Below, one piece after another: positions 1-9,674 of a stretch of DNA of 64,000 nt. The stretch spans positions 186,001-250,000 of the forward strand of contig NZ_JAACFS010000005.1 of assembly GCF_029051645.1 (NCBI RefSeq). Direction: 5' to 3'. Under the pieces are notes generated by a model. The model made no database searches and was not told the DNA's origin. It worked only from the letters and a program-made list of their open reading frames with translations. The translations under genes and the position numbers were made by a program. Each line of letters starts with the position of its first letter. Positions within the stretch are counted from its first letter, which is position 1. This DNA comes from Bradyrhizobium sp. CSA112 (GTDB lineage: Bacteria > Pseudomonadota > Alphaproteobacteria > Rhizobiales > Xanthobacteraceae).

Positions 1-259
1 CCCGTGCACCGCCCAGGATATGAAGCCCGCGGAATAGCAGCAGGCTTTCATCGTCCGACAAAACTTCGCCATCCGCCGCCCGCAGCAGAACGGCGCGCAA
101 ACTCGGCGCGGCTTCCTCGATTCTCACCGTGCAAATTCCGACAGCGAAATCCGGCAGCTTCGGCTCCGTCGCGACGGCATGAAGGTGGTCTTCGATCGGA
201 CCGAGATCGGGCGTGTTCTCGCCGTCGCCAAGGATCGCTTCGAGTTCTTCCTTTTTCAT
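1..259 (-). CDS. Hypothetical protein, N-terminal part, cut by window edge
   Basis: The reading frame starts at an ATG (complement of 257-259) with a GGAG Shine-Dalgarno sequence about 8 bases upstream, and stays open to base 1. The visible 86 residues begin MKKEELEAILGD and are acidic and leucine-rich, with a stretch LLRAADGEVLSDDESLLLFR. From memory this resembles the start of alphaproteobacterial DUF1186/HEAT-like proteins, but this is weak and no function can be given. Codon use is GC-rich at third positions, like the neighbouring genes, which supports this frame over the longer overlapping frame on the same strand. It is divergent from the TPR gene at 559; the ~300 bp between them shows nothing else I can support. 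Confidence 0.6.
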   Translation of the reverse strand, partial: MKKEELEAILGDGENTPDLGPIEDHLHAVATEPKLPDFAVGICTVRIEEAAPSLRAVLLRAADGEVLSDDESLLLFRGLHILGGAR

Positions 260-558
260 GATGTGCTCCGCTGCGTGTTGCAAATCCGATGCTGATCGGA
301 ACTCTCCGCAAGAGACGGTTCAGCATCGCCGCAAATGGCGCAATGGTTATGGCAGAGGAGGAAGGGGACGACCCGAAGTTCCTCCGTCTGACTATCTTGC
401 GTTCGAGACGAGTCCTGCTTTTCGTCCGGGCCGCCCCGCTTGACGGCACACTAAGGACGACGCCTTCCGGCCGGCGCCGTGGCGGCTGGAGCGGAAATCG
501 CGGAGAAATCCGGACCGGCCGGCTAGCGCAATCTTGTTTATGGCCTATTCTTGGATCG

Positions 559-1410
559 ATGTCGAAGCGCCCGCCACATCCATCAAATATCCAACGGCCG
601 GGTTCGAGCAGTCAGGTGCTCGAAAGCGCGGCGTTTGCGTTGCGGATGCAGCGTCCCAATGAGGCCGAGCGGCTTGCCTTTGGTGTATTGAAATCGGACC
701 GGGGCAATGCCCTTGCCGCGCAAATTCTCGGACGCGCGCTGCTGATGCAGAACCGTGCCGACGAGGCGATCGCCCCGTTGGAGAGGGCGACGCGTCGCAG
801 TGACGATCCGCAGATCGAAACCCTGCTGGCCGGGGCATTGGCCGCCATCGGGCGGGGCCACGAGGCGCTTGACCGGTTGCGCCGGATCATTGCGCGGCGG
901 CCGCCATTTCCGCCGGCGTTTCTCGAGTATGCGGGCCAGCTTGGCAAAATTGGACGCGTCGACGAGGCCATCGCGGTGCTCGAAAGCGGGCTTGCGCTCA
1001 CCCCCGACGCAGTCGATCTGCGAGCAGGGCTTGGGTATCTCCATATGAAACGCAACGATCGCGCCAAGGCGCGCGCCATTTTTTCGCAACTGCTCGCGGC
1101 GGCGCCGGAACGGTACGACGTTCTCGTTGGGTTGGCCAAGGTGATGGGGCTGGACGGTGAATATGCCGCCGCCGCCGATCTCTATCGGCGCGCGCTCGGG
1201 ATGCGGCCCGACGATGCCGTGACGCGCACCAATCTCGGCATATGCCAGCTTGAGATGGGTGAGCGCGAGGCGGGAGAAGCGAACCTGCGTGCGATAACGC
1301 GTGGCGCGCCGCAGTTGGCCGGGCAGGCGCTCACCTCGCTCGCCGCCGCTTCGCATGGTCGTTTCTTCCTGCGGCCGAGCGCCGCCGCGAAGTTCCTGAG
1401 CGTTGAATGA
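559..1410 (+). CDS. Tetratricopeptide repeat protein
   Basis: A 283-residue protein made almost wholly of tandem TPR-like helical hairpins, with repeats ending in patterns such as ADEAIAPLERA, VDEAIAVLESGLALTPD and YAAAADLYRRALGMRPDD. TPRs are protein-binding scaffolds; the partner is unknown. There is no signal peptide or membrane segment, so it is probably cytoplasmic. The frame is open from 289, but the residues before the ATG at 559 are arginine-rich and unlike a real protein, so 559 is chosen; its ribosome binding site is weak. The gene stands alone, convergent with the gene at 1423-2139. Confidence 0.8.
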   Translation: MSKRPPHPSNIQRPGSSSQVLESAAFALRMQRPNEAERLAFGVLKSDRGNALAAQILGRALLMQNRADEAIAPLERATRRSDDPQIETLLAGALAAIGRGHEALDRLRRIIARRPPFPPAFLEYAGQLGKIGRVDEAIAVLESGLALTPDAVDLRAGLGYLHMKRNDRAKARAIFSQLLAAAPERYDVLVGLAKVMGLDGEYAAAADLYRRALGMRPDDAVTRTNLGICQLEMGEREAGEANLRAITRGAPQLAGQALTSLAAASHGRFFLRPSAAAKFLSVE

Positions 1411-1422
1411 AGCTGACTGTCG

Positions 1423-2139
1423 TTATGCCCGGAATTGCCGGCGATAGATGCCGGTCTCGCGGTAGATCGCAGTTGTGAGATCGTGCGTCCGCTGCGCATC
1501 TTCCTTGGTGAATGTCGCCGTGCGCGCGATCCAGCTTTCTCGTTTGACCGGCATGCACTGAGCGACCGGCGTACCCTTCGGCAGCACGCCGCTGAAATTC
1601 GCGTCGTGCCAATGCGCCGGAAAATGTATCCAGTTGTCATGGTAGAGGTCGCAATCGACCAGGCCGGTCAGCGTGGTGAACGGCAAATCGAAGCGGTTGG
1701 CCGGATGCGTGAACAGCACCGAATAGCCTTCCGGCGCCTGGATCGTCCATAGGTTGTGGAATTTGATCAGGAAGCGATCGGCGTCGAACAGCGGCGTGCC
1801 GCTGACCTGACTGGCGTCGTGGAAGCCGACCGGCGATCGTACGAAGCCGACCTCTCCGCCTGGCGGCAGATCGTTGTCCCAGGTGAATTCGCCGTTCTCG
1901 ACCTTCAGGTCGCAGATCAGCGGAATCAAAAAGCCGGAGGTCATGGCGTCGACAAAGGGCGGACAACGCTTGAGCGTGTCGCCGACCCGGAAAAGGACCG
2001 GATTGAATGCCTGTGACGGCATCGCCTTGAACCAGTCGGGCACGCCGAGCGCTGCCGGCACCGGCGGTGGCAGCAGCCCGTCCAGTTCGATCGGGCAGCG
2101 GAACGTCAGCGTCATCGAACTCTCTTGTTGCGAAGTCAT
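1423..2139 (-). CDS. Conserved hypothetical protein
   Basis: A 238-residue soluble protein without signal peptide or membrane segment. It contains CPPFVDAMTSGFLIPLICDL near residues 60-79, followed by aromatic-rich segments (FTWDNDLPPG, FHNLWTIQAPEGYSVLFTHP). I remember similar proteins in Bradyrhizobium and other alphaproteobacteria, but know of no assigned function. The start is the ATG at 2139, supported by TTGGAG about 8 bases upstream; an ATG eight codons in is the alternative. It is a single gene, convergent with the TPR gene. Confidence 0.75.
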   Translation of the reverse strand: MTSQQESSMTLTFRCPIELDGLLPPPVPAALGVPDWFKAMPSQAFNPVLFRVGDTLKRCPPFVDAMTSGFLIPLICDLKVENGEFTWDNDLPPGGEVGFVRSPVGFHDASQVSGTPLFDADRFLIKFHNLWTIQAPEGYSVLFTHPANRFDLPFTTLTGLVDCDLYHDNWIHFPAHWHDANFSGVLPKGTPVAQCMPVKRESWIARTATFTKEDAQRTHDLTTAIYRETGIYRRQFRA

Positions 2140-2310
2140 GTTTTCTCCAAGGGCTGGATGTTCGATGCTTGCAGCGCTGGACTGTATGGACGCGGGCGTT
2201 ACGTTTGGAATCGGCTCAGAGGGCTGCTGATTTGGCGGTAGATTTGCTTAAAGCTTGATTATGGGCCCAACAATGGACCAATCGGCTCGGTATTCATACA
2301 AGATGAATAG

Positions 2311-2437
2311 CAATGGCGGAGCCGGAGGGAGAAAGTTCGAACCAGCCCGCCGTCGCTGCTTCTCTTGCACTTCATCGCGGCTTGCCGCGCCGAAGCGTAA
2401 AGGGCTGGACAAGGCGGCAATGGCGGAGCCGGAGGGA
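2311..2437. repeat. 20-bp direct repeat of the tRNA-Ser 3' end
   Basis: The 20 bases at 2418-2437 cover the 3' end of the tRNA-Ser gene plus three flanking bases. They recur exactly at 2311-2330, 107 bp away in the same orientation. After a short insertion the upstream copy continues with TTCGAACC, which is also in the T-arm of the tRNA. This resembles the 3'-end duplication left by tRNA-targeted integration or by a decayed tandem tRNA. Confidence 0.75.
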
Positions 2438-2514
2438 TTCGAACCCTCGATAGGGCTTTACAACCCTATAACGGTTTAGCAAACCGCCGCCTTCAGCCAC
2501 TCGGCCACAGCTCC
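2421..2514 (-). tRNA. tRNA-Ser (anticodon GCU)
   Basis: The complement folds as a complete class II tRNA: acceptor stem GGAGCTG pairing with CGGCTCC, discriminator G and encoded CCA, anticodon stem around the loop TTGCTAA (anticodon GCT), a long variable arm, and a T-arm containing GTTCGAATC. The long variable arm and the anticodon identify serine, reading AGC and AGU codons. It lies alone between a hypothetical gene and a long gene-free stretch. Confidence 0.97.
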
Positions 2515-3503
2515 ATGAGGGCGGATATGCCTGACGCGAGGGCCAGCCGCAAGCGGCAGATTCAGATTACGCCAAGGCCATTTAGAGGCGCAGTCGCTTG
2601 GTCCGTATTTCCCGCGATGGCCCGTATCCCGTGGCGCGCGTTCAAGGCGCATCTTTCCGGAGCTCTGCAGCCTCGGGGGCAGGGTCGCATCGATTGGCAG
2701 GCGTGCTCGATACCGGGGCGCTGCCGGTAATTATCGTTGTCTGATCGTCCCGCGCCGTTTCGAAATCGCGCGAAATTGATTCGATATCGCTGGCGGGCCC
2801 GATTCGATGCCACGCACACCATGGTTCCAGATCTTCGACGTGAAGCGCCGACGTTGGGCCGCACTCTATAGCCGCACTCTATAAATGCATCTCGGTGCGG
2901 CAAAATATCGGGCTTCCATCGTTTTTTGCCGGCTTTTTGCCATGGTTGGGCTCCCGTCGTCGTGAACCTGACCCCGCCTTTGCGTTCCTCGCAGCCCGCG
3001 CCGCGGCCGGATGGCTTCGTCCATTGTCTCTATTAATGCGCACGATGCGCGACTGCGGATTCGGTGAGCTCGCCTTCGATTCGATGCGAGAGAAGACCGC
3101 TAACGGGGGCGCAAACTGCTTGTTGCGCTGCCACCGTTACAATCGGGACGTCAACTGGAACTATTCAAAATTGCCCAATAGAAGCAATAGCTTGCAGAGA
3201 AACTTCAATCACAATCGCGTGTTATTTGTGCAACACCTTTCGGAAAAGGGGCGGAGCTGGCCCGCTCGAAGCGGTTCCTTTGTTGCGTGTACAGGAGTCC
3301 TCGGTAATTGTGATCGGGCGACGGAGGGGGGCATCCCGAGGTCGTCCCGTTTTAGGTGGTTCGCTTAAGTCCCTCGCGTTCATGCGGGAGTGTCCGAAGG
3401 CGCGAAGCGACTAAGCGGGTTTCAGGGGACAAGGGAACCAACCTTAGGGTGTTTCACCCAGCGGATCCGGAACCTTCCCTACAGAGCAACTTGGAGGTTT
3501 AAC
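2515..3503. other. About 1 kb without a convincing gene, upstream of the porin
   Basis: Open frames here (for example 2895-3368 and 3064-3414 forward, 2562-2903 reverse) have low-complexity, arginine- or cysteine-rich translations and no ribosome binding sites, so I do not call them. The stretch holds a 13-bp tandem duplication at 2858-2883. Its last few hundred bases must contain the porin promoter and a long untranslated leader, but I could not fix a promoter. A small RNA cannot be excluded. Confidence 0.6.
2858..2883. repeat. Perfect 13-bp tandem duplication
   Basis: GCCGCACTCTATA occurs twice head to tail at 2858-2870 and 2871-2883. It may be a recent replication-slippage duplication. 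No gene overlaps it. Confidence 0.9.
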
Positions 3504-5093
3504 ATGAAGATGGTTAAGAGCCTTATTCTCGGCTCAGCGGCGGGTTTGATCGCCATGAGCGGAGCTCAGGCTGCCGATCTTCCCGTAAAGGCCAAAGCGG
3601 TCGAGTACGTGAGGATCTGCTCCCTGTATGGTGCGGGTTTCTTCTATATCCCGGGCACCGACACCTGCATCAAGCTGGGTGGTTATCTGCGCATCGACAC
3701 CACGTTCAACGGCAACGTCTACGGTGGTCCGGCCTGGAGCGGCGATCTCGGTCAGGGCAACCGCTACCGCGACCACTTCGCTAGCCGTTCGCGTCTGGCG
3801 CTCACGGTTGATACCCGTACCGCTACCGAATACGGCGTGGTCCGCACCTTCGGCCAGGGTAACTTCCAGTTCAACAACTTCGGCACTGGCAACCCGGCCG
3901 CACTTGCCGCGTTCCCGGGCGGCGCTGCAAACGCGCTCAACACCGCGGGTGGCGGCTACGTCGCAGTCGACCAGATCTTCCTGCAGTTCGCCGGCTTCAC
4001 CTTCGGTAAGTCGGTTTCGGCTTTCGCGACGCCCTGGAACGGCTACCCGGGCAACAACAACTCGTTCTTGATGGGTGGCCCTGACTACGTCACCGGCGTC
4101 AACAACATCCAGTACCAGGCGCAGTTCGGCAACGGCGTGTCGGCCACCATCGGTCTCGACGATCCGACTCAGTACGGCCGTACCTCCCTGCTAAACTTGG
4201 GCGTGGGCGCCACACCCGCAGTCCCAGCGTTTAATATCCAAGCCACGGCCGCTGGTGCTAACGCCTACGGCGGAACGCATGCTCCTGACATCGTCGGCAA
4301 CATCCGCGTCGACCAGGCCTGGGGTCTGTTCCAGATTTCGGGTGCTGCGCATCTCGTGAACGCTTCCTACAACGTCCTCAACGTTGGCGGCACTCCGAAC
4401 AACCTCTCGGAAATCTCCGGTCACCCCGACGACAAGTGGGGCGGTGCGGTGATGGCAGCGTTGCAGATCAAGAACCTCCCGACCGGTCCGGGCGACGACT
4501 TCAAGATCGATGCCACCTACGCCAAGGGCATGACGAAGGCCGTGGTCTCCACGAGCGGTACCTCGCCGAGCTTCGCGATGTTCGGTTCGACCGGCCTTGC
4601 GGGCGGTTACCAGAGCATCGGCTTTGGCCAAACGGCTGATGCGGTTTTCCTGCCCGGGTTTCTTACCGGCGGTCTTACCGGCGACATCAAGCTGGTGGAT
4701 TCATGGGGTATCCGTGGTGCGTTCAACCACAACTGGGATCCCTACTGGTCGACCAGCCTTTGGGGCAGCTACGGTTCGGTGCGCTACGGCGGCGACGCTC
4801 TGGACATCCTCACCGCCAAGGGTCAGTTCTGCGCGAGTTTCAACTTCGGCAAGGTCGTGTCTGCAGACTATAGCTGCAACCCCGACTTCAACTTTGCCCA
4901 GGTTGGTGTGGTCACCCGCTGGACTCCCGTCAAGAACCTGACGTTCTCGGCTGAAGTCGGCGCGTTCTTCCTCGACCAGAAGTTCACGGGTGCTGCCATT
5001 CTGACGCCGGCGGCTCCGAAGCCGACCGCCGTGTACGAGTTCAAGGACCAGAGCACTGTGTTCCTGAACGTTCGCGCTCAGCGTAACTTCTGA
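3504..5093 (+). CDS. Outer-membrane porin, Porin_2 family
   Basis: A 529-residue beta-barrel porin for passive uptake of small hydrophilic solutes across the outer membrane. The ATG at 3504 follows a strong TTGGAGG sequence, and the first ~23 residues form a signal peptide ending AQA before ADLPVKAKA. The mature start is followed by VRICSLYGAGFFYIPGTDTC and IKLGGYLRID, typical of rhizobial Porin_2 proteins. Gly/Asn-rich alternating strands fill the rest, and the protein ends RAQRNF with the C-terminal Phe needed for barrel assembly. The upstream extension of the frame to 3390 lacks signal-peptide character and is excluded. A strong terminator follows. Confidence 0.95.
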   Translation: MKMVKSLILGSAAGLIAMSGAQAADLPVKAKAVEYVRICSLYGAGFFYIPGTDTCIKLGGYLRIDTTFNGNVYGGPAWSGDLGQGNRYRDHFASRSRLALTVDTRTATEYGVVRTFGQGNFQFNNFGTGNPAALAAFPGGAANALNTAGGGYVAVDQIFLQFAGFTFGKSVSAFATPWNGYPGNNNSFLMGGPDYVTGVNNIQYQAQFGNGVSATIGLDDPTQYGRTSLLNLGVGATPAVPAFNIQATAAGANAYGGTHAPDIVGNIRVDQAWGLFQISGAAHLVNASYNVLNVGGTPNNLSEISGHPDDKWGGAVMAALQIKNLPTGPGDDFKIDATYAKGMTKAVVSTSGTSPSFAMFGSTGLAGGYQSIGFGQTADAVFLPGFLTGGLTGDIKLVDSWGIRGAFNHNWDPYWSTSLWGSYGSVRYGGDALDILTAKGQFCASFNFGKVVSADYSCNPDFNFAQVGVVTRWTPVKNLTFSAEVGAFFLDQKFTGAAILTPAAPKPTAVYEFKDQSTVFLNVRAQRNF

Positions 5094-5120
5094 TCCCGAA
5101 AGACTTGAAACACTCGGAGA

Positions 5121-5155
5121 ACCCCCGGCAGGAAACTGCCGGGGGTTTTTCTTTG
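5121..5155 (+). terminator. Rho-independent terminator after the porin gene
   Basis: ACCCCCGGCAG pairs with CTGCCGGGGGT around a GAAA loop, followed by a T run (TTTTTCTTT), about 28 bases after the porin stop codon. Confidence 0.93.
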
Positions 5156-5323
5156 TCGTGCTCTGAAGCTGTCGTTTGTGGCCCTGCATCCGGCCATGCG
5201 GTGTCGCCGCCTGGAAACTCAGGCGGTGGTATTGGCCGGGAAGGCGGGAGCTGACGGGATCGTTGAGGCGGGACACCGTGCGGCACGACGTGGCTGGCGG
5301 CGCCGTGTAAATCTAGGTTGCTG

Positions 5324-7555
5324 CTATTCGACGCTGGCGCTCGCGCCGCGATGCAGGTCGGCTTCGATCTGAAGCTTGGTCCCGCCGCCGAACCGCGTGC
5401 GATAGACCTGCATGTTCTCCATGATCCGCTGCACGTAATTCCGCGTTTCGGAGAACGGAATCAGCTCGACCCAGTCGACTGCGTCAACCTTGGGATCACG
5501 CGGATCGCCGTAACGCTCGATCCATTTTTTGACGCTGCCGCGGCCGGCATTGTAGCCGGCGAAGGTCAGGATGTAGGAGCCGCGATAATCCTCGAGCAGC
5601 CCGCCGAGCTCGGCGGCGCCGAGCATGGCGTTGTAAACCGAATCGGTCTTCATCCTGTTCAAGTCGAAGCCGACGCCGGCCCGTTTGCAGACATAGCGAC
5701 CGGCATCCGGCGTCACCTGCATCAGCCCGTAGGCCTGGGCCGGTGAAACGACGGCGGGATTAAAGGCGCTTTCCTGCCGCGCGATCGAATAGATCACGCT
5801 CGGCTCGACCTCGGGCCCGATCTGCTTGAACGACGGGATACCTATCACCGGATAAGCGTAATGGTCGAACGGCAGGCCGCGGTTGAGCGCGGCCTTGCCG
5901 AGCAGCAGCATGCCACGGGCGTCCCTGTGGCGCGCGGTGAGCTCACCGAGGCCCACCAGCGCATCGGGATCGCCATTCTCGCCCATGTCGGCGAAAATCG
6001 GGATCGCAAGCTCGCGCTCGTCGAGCTCATAGAGCAGTTGAACGGCACGGACGATCTCGAGCCGCTCAACCCCTCGGCCGCGGCCTGTCGGGACGCCGTT
6101 CAAATCGAGCTGCGGCAGTCCGAGCTTGGCGCGCGCCAGTTGGCCGTAATAGCTCGTCGACTGCTCGGCCGCCCGGCCATAGGCGGCGCGAGCTTCCTGC
6201 GCGCGGCCTGCCGCTTCCGCCGCTCGGCCCTGCCAATAGCCGGCGCGCGCCAGCGCGGTCGGGTTCACGCTGCCAACGCCGATGCGCGCGAAGTGCTGGG
6301 CGGCGACCGCCGGATCCTTCAGGAACCGCAGCGCGATCCAGCCCGCGGTGAATTCCTGCTCGGTCTTGTAGATGTCGCGGGAGGGAAGCGCCGCGTCCCG
6401 CGCGATCAGATAGGCGTTGCGATGTTCGCCGACGTCCAGCATCTTGCGCGCCAGTAGGCGCCGCTCGATCCACCATTCATTGAGATTGTGCAGGCGGTTC
6501 GGGTCTTTCGGCACGGCCAGCATGAGCTGCGCGGCCTCGTGGAACTTCTCTTCGCGGCGGAGCCACTGGATCCTCGCGAACATGTAGCCGGGGTCGCTAT
6601 GCAGTTCGTGCGGCACCGCCTCGAGCAGCGCCTTGAGGTTGGAGGATTTCTTGTTGGCCGCGATGCGCGCCTTGGCCAGCGCGACGTGGCCCGACCCGAG
6701 CCGCTTGGCGGCTCGCATGCCGCCGGCTTCCTGTTCGGTGCCGTACAGCAGCGCGTCCATCCGCGCCTTGTGGTCGCCCGCGGTCAGTAGCGCGCCGAAC
6801 ATATCGAGCGCCGCGTTCTCGGTGTCCTCCGACATGCCGTCATGGCGCCACGCCTCGCGGACCAGTCGTTCGGCATTGGTGCGATCGCCGCGCGCAAGCA
6901 TGGCCTTCGCCAGCGCGAACTTGCCCTTGGCCGAGATCGGCGATTGGTTCTCGAACCAGGACCAGACGGCCGCGTCGTCGCGGCGGTCGTCCCAAATAGC
7001 TGCTTCGATGCGCCGGCGCAGAAAGGTTTGCGACGGCCAGCTTGGATTGCTCGAAACAAACGCGCGGTAGCGTTCGACGGAAGCGCCATTGTTGTCGCTG
7101 CGCAGGATCAGCCACTCCGCGAGTTTGCGGGCGACCGGATCCGATATCGCGGCCTGCGCCTGGGTTGCATCTCCGGTTTTCTGCTTGCGCACCAGCTCGA
7201 TGACGTTCTGCAACGCATCCTTGTCGGCCTGCGAGGTCGAGGATGTTGCGGCTACCGCTGCCGGCACGTGCTTGCGCTGATAGGGCGGGGCAGCATGCTG
7301 ACGCGTAGCAGGTGCGAGGATGGGCGGCGCTGGAGCGGACGCGGCCGGCGCCGCTGCGGCATGGGCAGCGGGCGCGGTGTGCGCGGTGGCCGCGGGCTTG
7401 GGAACCGCGCTACGCGAAATGGGCCGCGGCTTGGGTAGGGGAACTTTAGGCTTGGCCCAGGCTTCCAAGGGGAAGGCCGTCAGCCCGACCGCCAGCGCCA
7501 GGCTCGTGGCCAGTGCGGTCGATCGCAGTGCGGCGGCGCGGGCGGGAAGGGTCAC
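5324..7555 (-). CDS. Soluble lytic murein transglycosylase (SLT family)
   Basis: Periplasmic enzyme that cleaves the MurNAc-GlcNAc bond of peptidoglycan, giving 1,6-anhydro products. The ~743-residue protein has a signal peptide, a Pro/Ala-rich linker of ~80 residues, a long alpha-helical superhelix (TPR-like U domain) and a C-terminal SLT domain. The SLT domain shows IARQESAFNP with the catalytic Glu, AYGLMQVTP, and AGYNAGRGSV. I chose GTG at 7555 because GAGGAAAG lies just upstream and a signal peptide follows directly; an ATG at 7627 would add 24 residues before it. It is divergent from dapA. Confidence 0.93.
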   Translation of the reverse strand: MTLPARAAALRSTALATSLALAVGLTAFPLEAWAKPKVPLPKPRPISRSAVPKPAATAHTAPAAHAAAAPAASAPAPPILAPATRQHAAPPYQRKHVPAAVAATSSTSQADKDALQNVIELVRKQKTGDATQAQAAISDPVARKLAEWLILRSDNNGASVERYRAFVSSNPSWPSQTFLRRRIEAAIWDDRRDDAAVWSWFENQSPISAKGKFALAKAMLARGDRTNAERLVREAWRHDGMSEDTENAALDMFGALLTAGDHKARMDALLYGTEQEAGGMRAAKRLGSGHVALAKARIAANKKSSNLKALLEAVPHELHSDPGYMFARIQWLRREEKFHEAAQLMLAVPKDPNRLHNLNEWWIERRLLARKMLDVGEHRNAYLIARDAALPSRDIYKTEQEFTAGWIALRFLKDPAVAAQHFARIGVGSVNPTALARAGYWQGRAAEAAGRAQEARAAYGRAAEQSTSYYGQLARAKLGLPQLDLNGVPTGRGRGVERLEIVRAVQLLYELDERELAIPIFADMGENGDPDALVGLGELTARHRDARGMLLLGKAALNRGLPFDHYAYPVIGIPSFKQIGPEVEPSVIYSIARQESAFNPAVVSPAQAYGLMQVTPDAGRYVCKRAGVGFDLNRMKTDSVYNAMLGAAELGGLLEDYRGSYILTFAGYNAGRGSVKKWIERYGDPRDPKVDAVDWVELIPFSETRNYVQRIMENMQVYRTRFGGGTKLQIEADLHRGASASVE

Positions 7556-7848
7556 GGCTTTCCTCTGCGGCGGCGAATCATTCAATCGCTCGAGCCTTAG
7601 GTCTATTTTGATGGAATATGTGGACAAACTACTAAAAGCGTCGTGGCCGATCCTGTTTGCGCCATCACCGCGGCAAAATCGCGGCTATCGGCACATTTGA
7701 GGAAACCAGATGCCGGCCAGCCTAAGAAAGAGCGTCGAAACAAAGCGCTAGCACCATACGGCACGGCCCTTTCGCCTGATCGCCAGACCCGATATGAATT
7801 GAAATCCAGTTTCGGTCGTGCCGTTTCTTAAGCGTTTGGAGGAAGCCC

Positions 7849-8739
7849 ATGGCAGCCAAGACAAAATTTCGGGGATCGTTCACCGCCTTGGTCACGCCAT
7901 TCAAGAACGGCTCGCTCGACGAGGCCGCCTTCCGTGGTTTGGTGAGCTGGCAGATCACTGAGGGAACCCATGGCCTGGTGCCCGTCGGCACGACCGGAGA
8001 AAGCCCCACGCTGAGCCATGACGAGCACAAGCGCGTCGTCGAATGGTGCATCGACGAGGCCAAGGGCCGGGCGCCCGTCATCGCGGGCGCAGGCTCCAAT
8101 TCGACCAAGGAAGCAGTCGAGCTTGCCGAGCACGCTGAGAAGGCGGGGGCAGATGCGGTGCTGGTGGTGACGCCCTATTACAACAAGCCGACCCAGGAAG
8201 GCATGTACCAGCACTTCAAGGCGATCAACGACGCGATCGGGATTCCGATCATCATCTACAACATCCCCGGCCGTTCGGTGATCGACATGTCGGTCGAGAC
8301 CATGACGCGTCTGTTCGAGCTGAAGAACATCGCCGGCGTGAAGGATGCGACCGCCAGCATGGTGCGGGTATCGCAGCAGCGCGCGGCGATGGGCGAGGAC
8401 TTCAACCAATTGTCGGGCGAGGACGCCACCATCCTCGGCTACATGGCCCATGGTGGCCATGGCTGCATCTCGGTCACATCAAACGTCGCGCCGCGGCTGT
8501 GCTCGGAATTCCACGCGGCATGGCAGAAGGGCGATCACGCCACTGCGCTCAAGCTGCATGACAAGCTGATGCCGCTGCACAACAACCTCTTTATCGAAAG
8601 CAACCCCGCGCCGGTGAAATACGCGCTCTCGCTGCTCGGCAAGATCGACGAGAAGCTGCGTCTGCCGATGGTCCCGGTGTCGGAATCGACGCGCGTCGCG
8701 GTGCGCAGCGCGATGGTGCATGCCGGCCTGATCAACTAG
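7849..8739 (+). CDS. dapA: 4-hydroxy-tetrahydrodipicolinate synthase
   Basis: Condenses pyruvate with L-aspartate-semialdehyde, the first committed step to lysine and meso-diaminopimelate. The 296-residue TIM barrel has the usual length and motifs: [11 protein letters not shown], the tyrosine in IIIYNIPGR (residue 137), and the Schiff-base lysine in GVKDAT (residue 165). The ATG at 7849 follows TTTGGAGG. It is the first gene of a probable dapA-mscL-smpB run; diaminopimelate supply fits with the divergent peptidoglycan hydrolase gene. Confidence 0.97.
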   Translation: MAAKTKFRGSFTALVTPFKNGSLDEAAFRGLVSWQITEGTHGLVPVGTTGESPTLSHDEHKRVVEWCIDEAKGRAPVIAGAGSNSTKEAVELAEHAEKAGADAVLVVTPYYNKPTQEGMYQHFKAINDAIGIPIIIYNIPGRSVIDMSVETMTRLFELKNIAGVKDATASMVRVSQQRAAMGEDFNQLSGEDATILGYMAHGGHGCISVTSNVAPRLCSEFHAAWQKGDHATALKLHDKLMPLHNNLFIESNPAPVKYALSLLGKIDEKLRLPMVPVSESTRVAVRSAMVHAGLIN

Positions 8740-8783
8740 GCCAACGGCTGACCTCGCGCGGTGAACGAAGAGCGGAGGCCAAC

Positions 8784-9194
8784 ATGCTGAAGGAATTCCG
8801 CGAATTCGCGATGAAGGGTAACGTCGTCGACCTCGCCGTCGGCGTCATCATCGGTGCGGCCTTCGGCGCCATCGTGACCTCGCTGGTCGGCGACGTCATC
8901 ATGCCGATCATCGGCGCGATTACCGGCGGTCTCGACTTCTCCAATTATTTCACGAGCCTGTCGAAGTCGGTGACGGCGACCAACCTGGCCGACGCCAAAA
9001 AGCAGGGCGCCGTACTGGCTTGGGGCAATTTCCTGACGCTGACGCTGAACTTCCTCATCATCGCTTTCGTGCTGTTCGTGGTCATTCGCGCCATGAACAA
9101 GTTGAAGCGCAAGGACGAAGCCGCGACAACGCCGAAGCTGACCAAGCAGGAAGAACTGCTGACCGAGATCCGCGATCTCCTCAAGAAGAGCTAA
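8784..9194 (+). CDS. mscL: Large-conductance mechanosensitive channel
   Basis: Inner-membrane pentameric channel that opens under high membrane tension to release solutes after osmotic downshock. The 136-residue protein starts [20 protein letters not shown], the conserved amphipathic helix and start of the pore helix. A second membrane helix ([18 protein letters not shown]) and a charged C-terminal helical bundle follow. Length is normal. GGAGG stands 8 bases before the ATG. It lies 44 bp after dapA and 1 bp before smpB, so it is probably co-transcribed with both. Confidence 0.97.
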   Translation: MLKEFREFAMKGNVVDLAVGVIIGAAFGAIVTSLVGDVIMPIIGAITGGLDFSNYFTSLSKSVTATNLADAKKQGAVLAWGNFLTLTLNFLIIAFVLFVVIRAMNKLKRKDEAATTPKLTKQEELLTEIRDLLKKS

Positions 9195-9195
9195 C

Positions 9196-9669
9196 GTGGC
9201 AGACAAGAACGAGCGCCCTATCAAGGTCGTCGCCGAAAACCGCAAGGCCCGGTTCAACTACGCGATCGAGGACACGATCGAGGCCGGCATTGCGCTGACC
9301 GGCACCGAAGTGAAGTCGATCCGGAACGGCAAGACCACCATTGCGGAATCCTACGCGGATTCCAAGGACGGCGAGATATGGCTGATCAACGCCAATATTC
9401 CGGAATATCTGCAGGCCAACCGCTTCAATCATGAGCCGAAACGGCCGCGCAAGCTGTTGCTGCACCGAAAGCAGATCAACAAGCTGATGGGCGCGGTCGA
9501 TCGCGAAGGCATGACGCTGATCCCGCTCAAACTCTATTTCAACGAACGCGGCCGAGCCAAGCTGCTGCTGGCGATCGCCAAGGGCAAGAAACTGCACGAC
9601 AAGCGCGAGAGCGAAAAGAAACGCGATTGGGGCCGGGAAAAAGGCCGCTTGATGCGGGCGCGGGGATGA
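9196..9669 (+). CDS. smpB: SsrA-binding protein SmpB
   Basis: Binds tmRNA (SsrA) and brings it to stalled ribosomes for trans-translation. The 157-residue protein has the OB-fold motifs [26 protein letters not shown] and the basic C-terminal tail ([20 protein letters not shown]) that enters the mRNA channel. The start is GTG at 9196, one base after the mscL stop, so translation is probably coupled. A palindromic repeat follows right after the stop codon. The tmRNA gene itself is not in this window. Confidence 0.97.
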   Translation: MADKNERPIKVVAENRKARFNYAIEDTIEAGIALTGTEVKSIRNGKTTIAESYADSKDGEIWLINANIPEYLQANRFNHEPKRPRKLLLHRKQINKLMGAVDREGMTLIPLKLYFNERGRAKLLLAIAKGKKLHDKRESEKKRDWGREKGRLMRARG

Positions 9670-9674
9670 AAATC

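Noticed and set aside
289..558. Upstream extension of the TPR-protein frame
   Set aside because: Arginine-rich, not TPR-like; probably the divergent intergenic region.
2895..3368. 157-residue open frame before the porin gene
   Set aside because: Odd composition, no ribosome binding site, no motif; overlaps another frame of similar quality.
3390..3503. Upstream extension of the porin frame
   Set aside because: The ATG at 3504 has a strong Shine-Dalgarno sequence and starts a clear signal peptide; the extension has neither.
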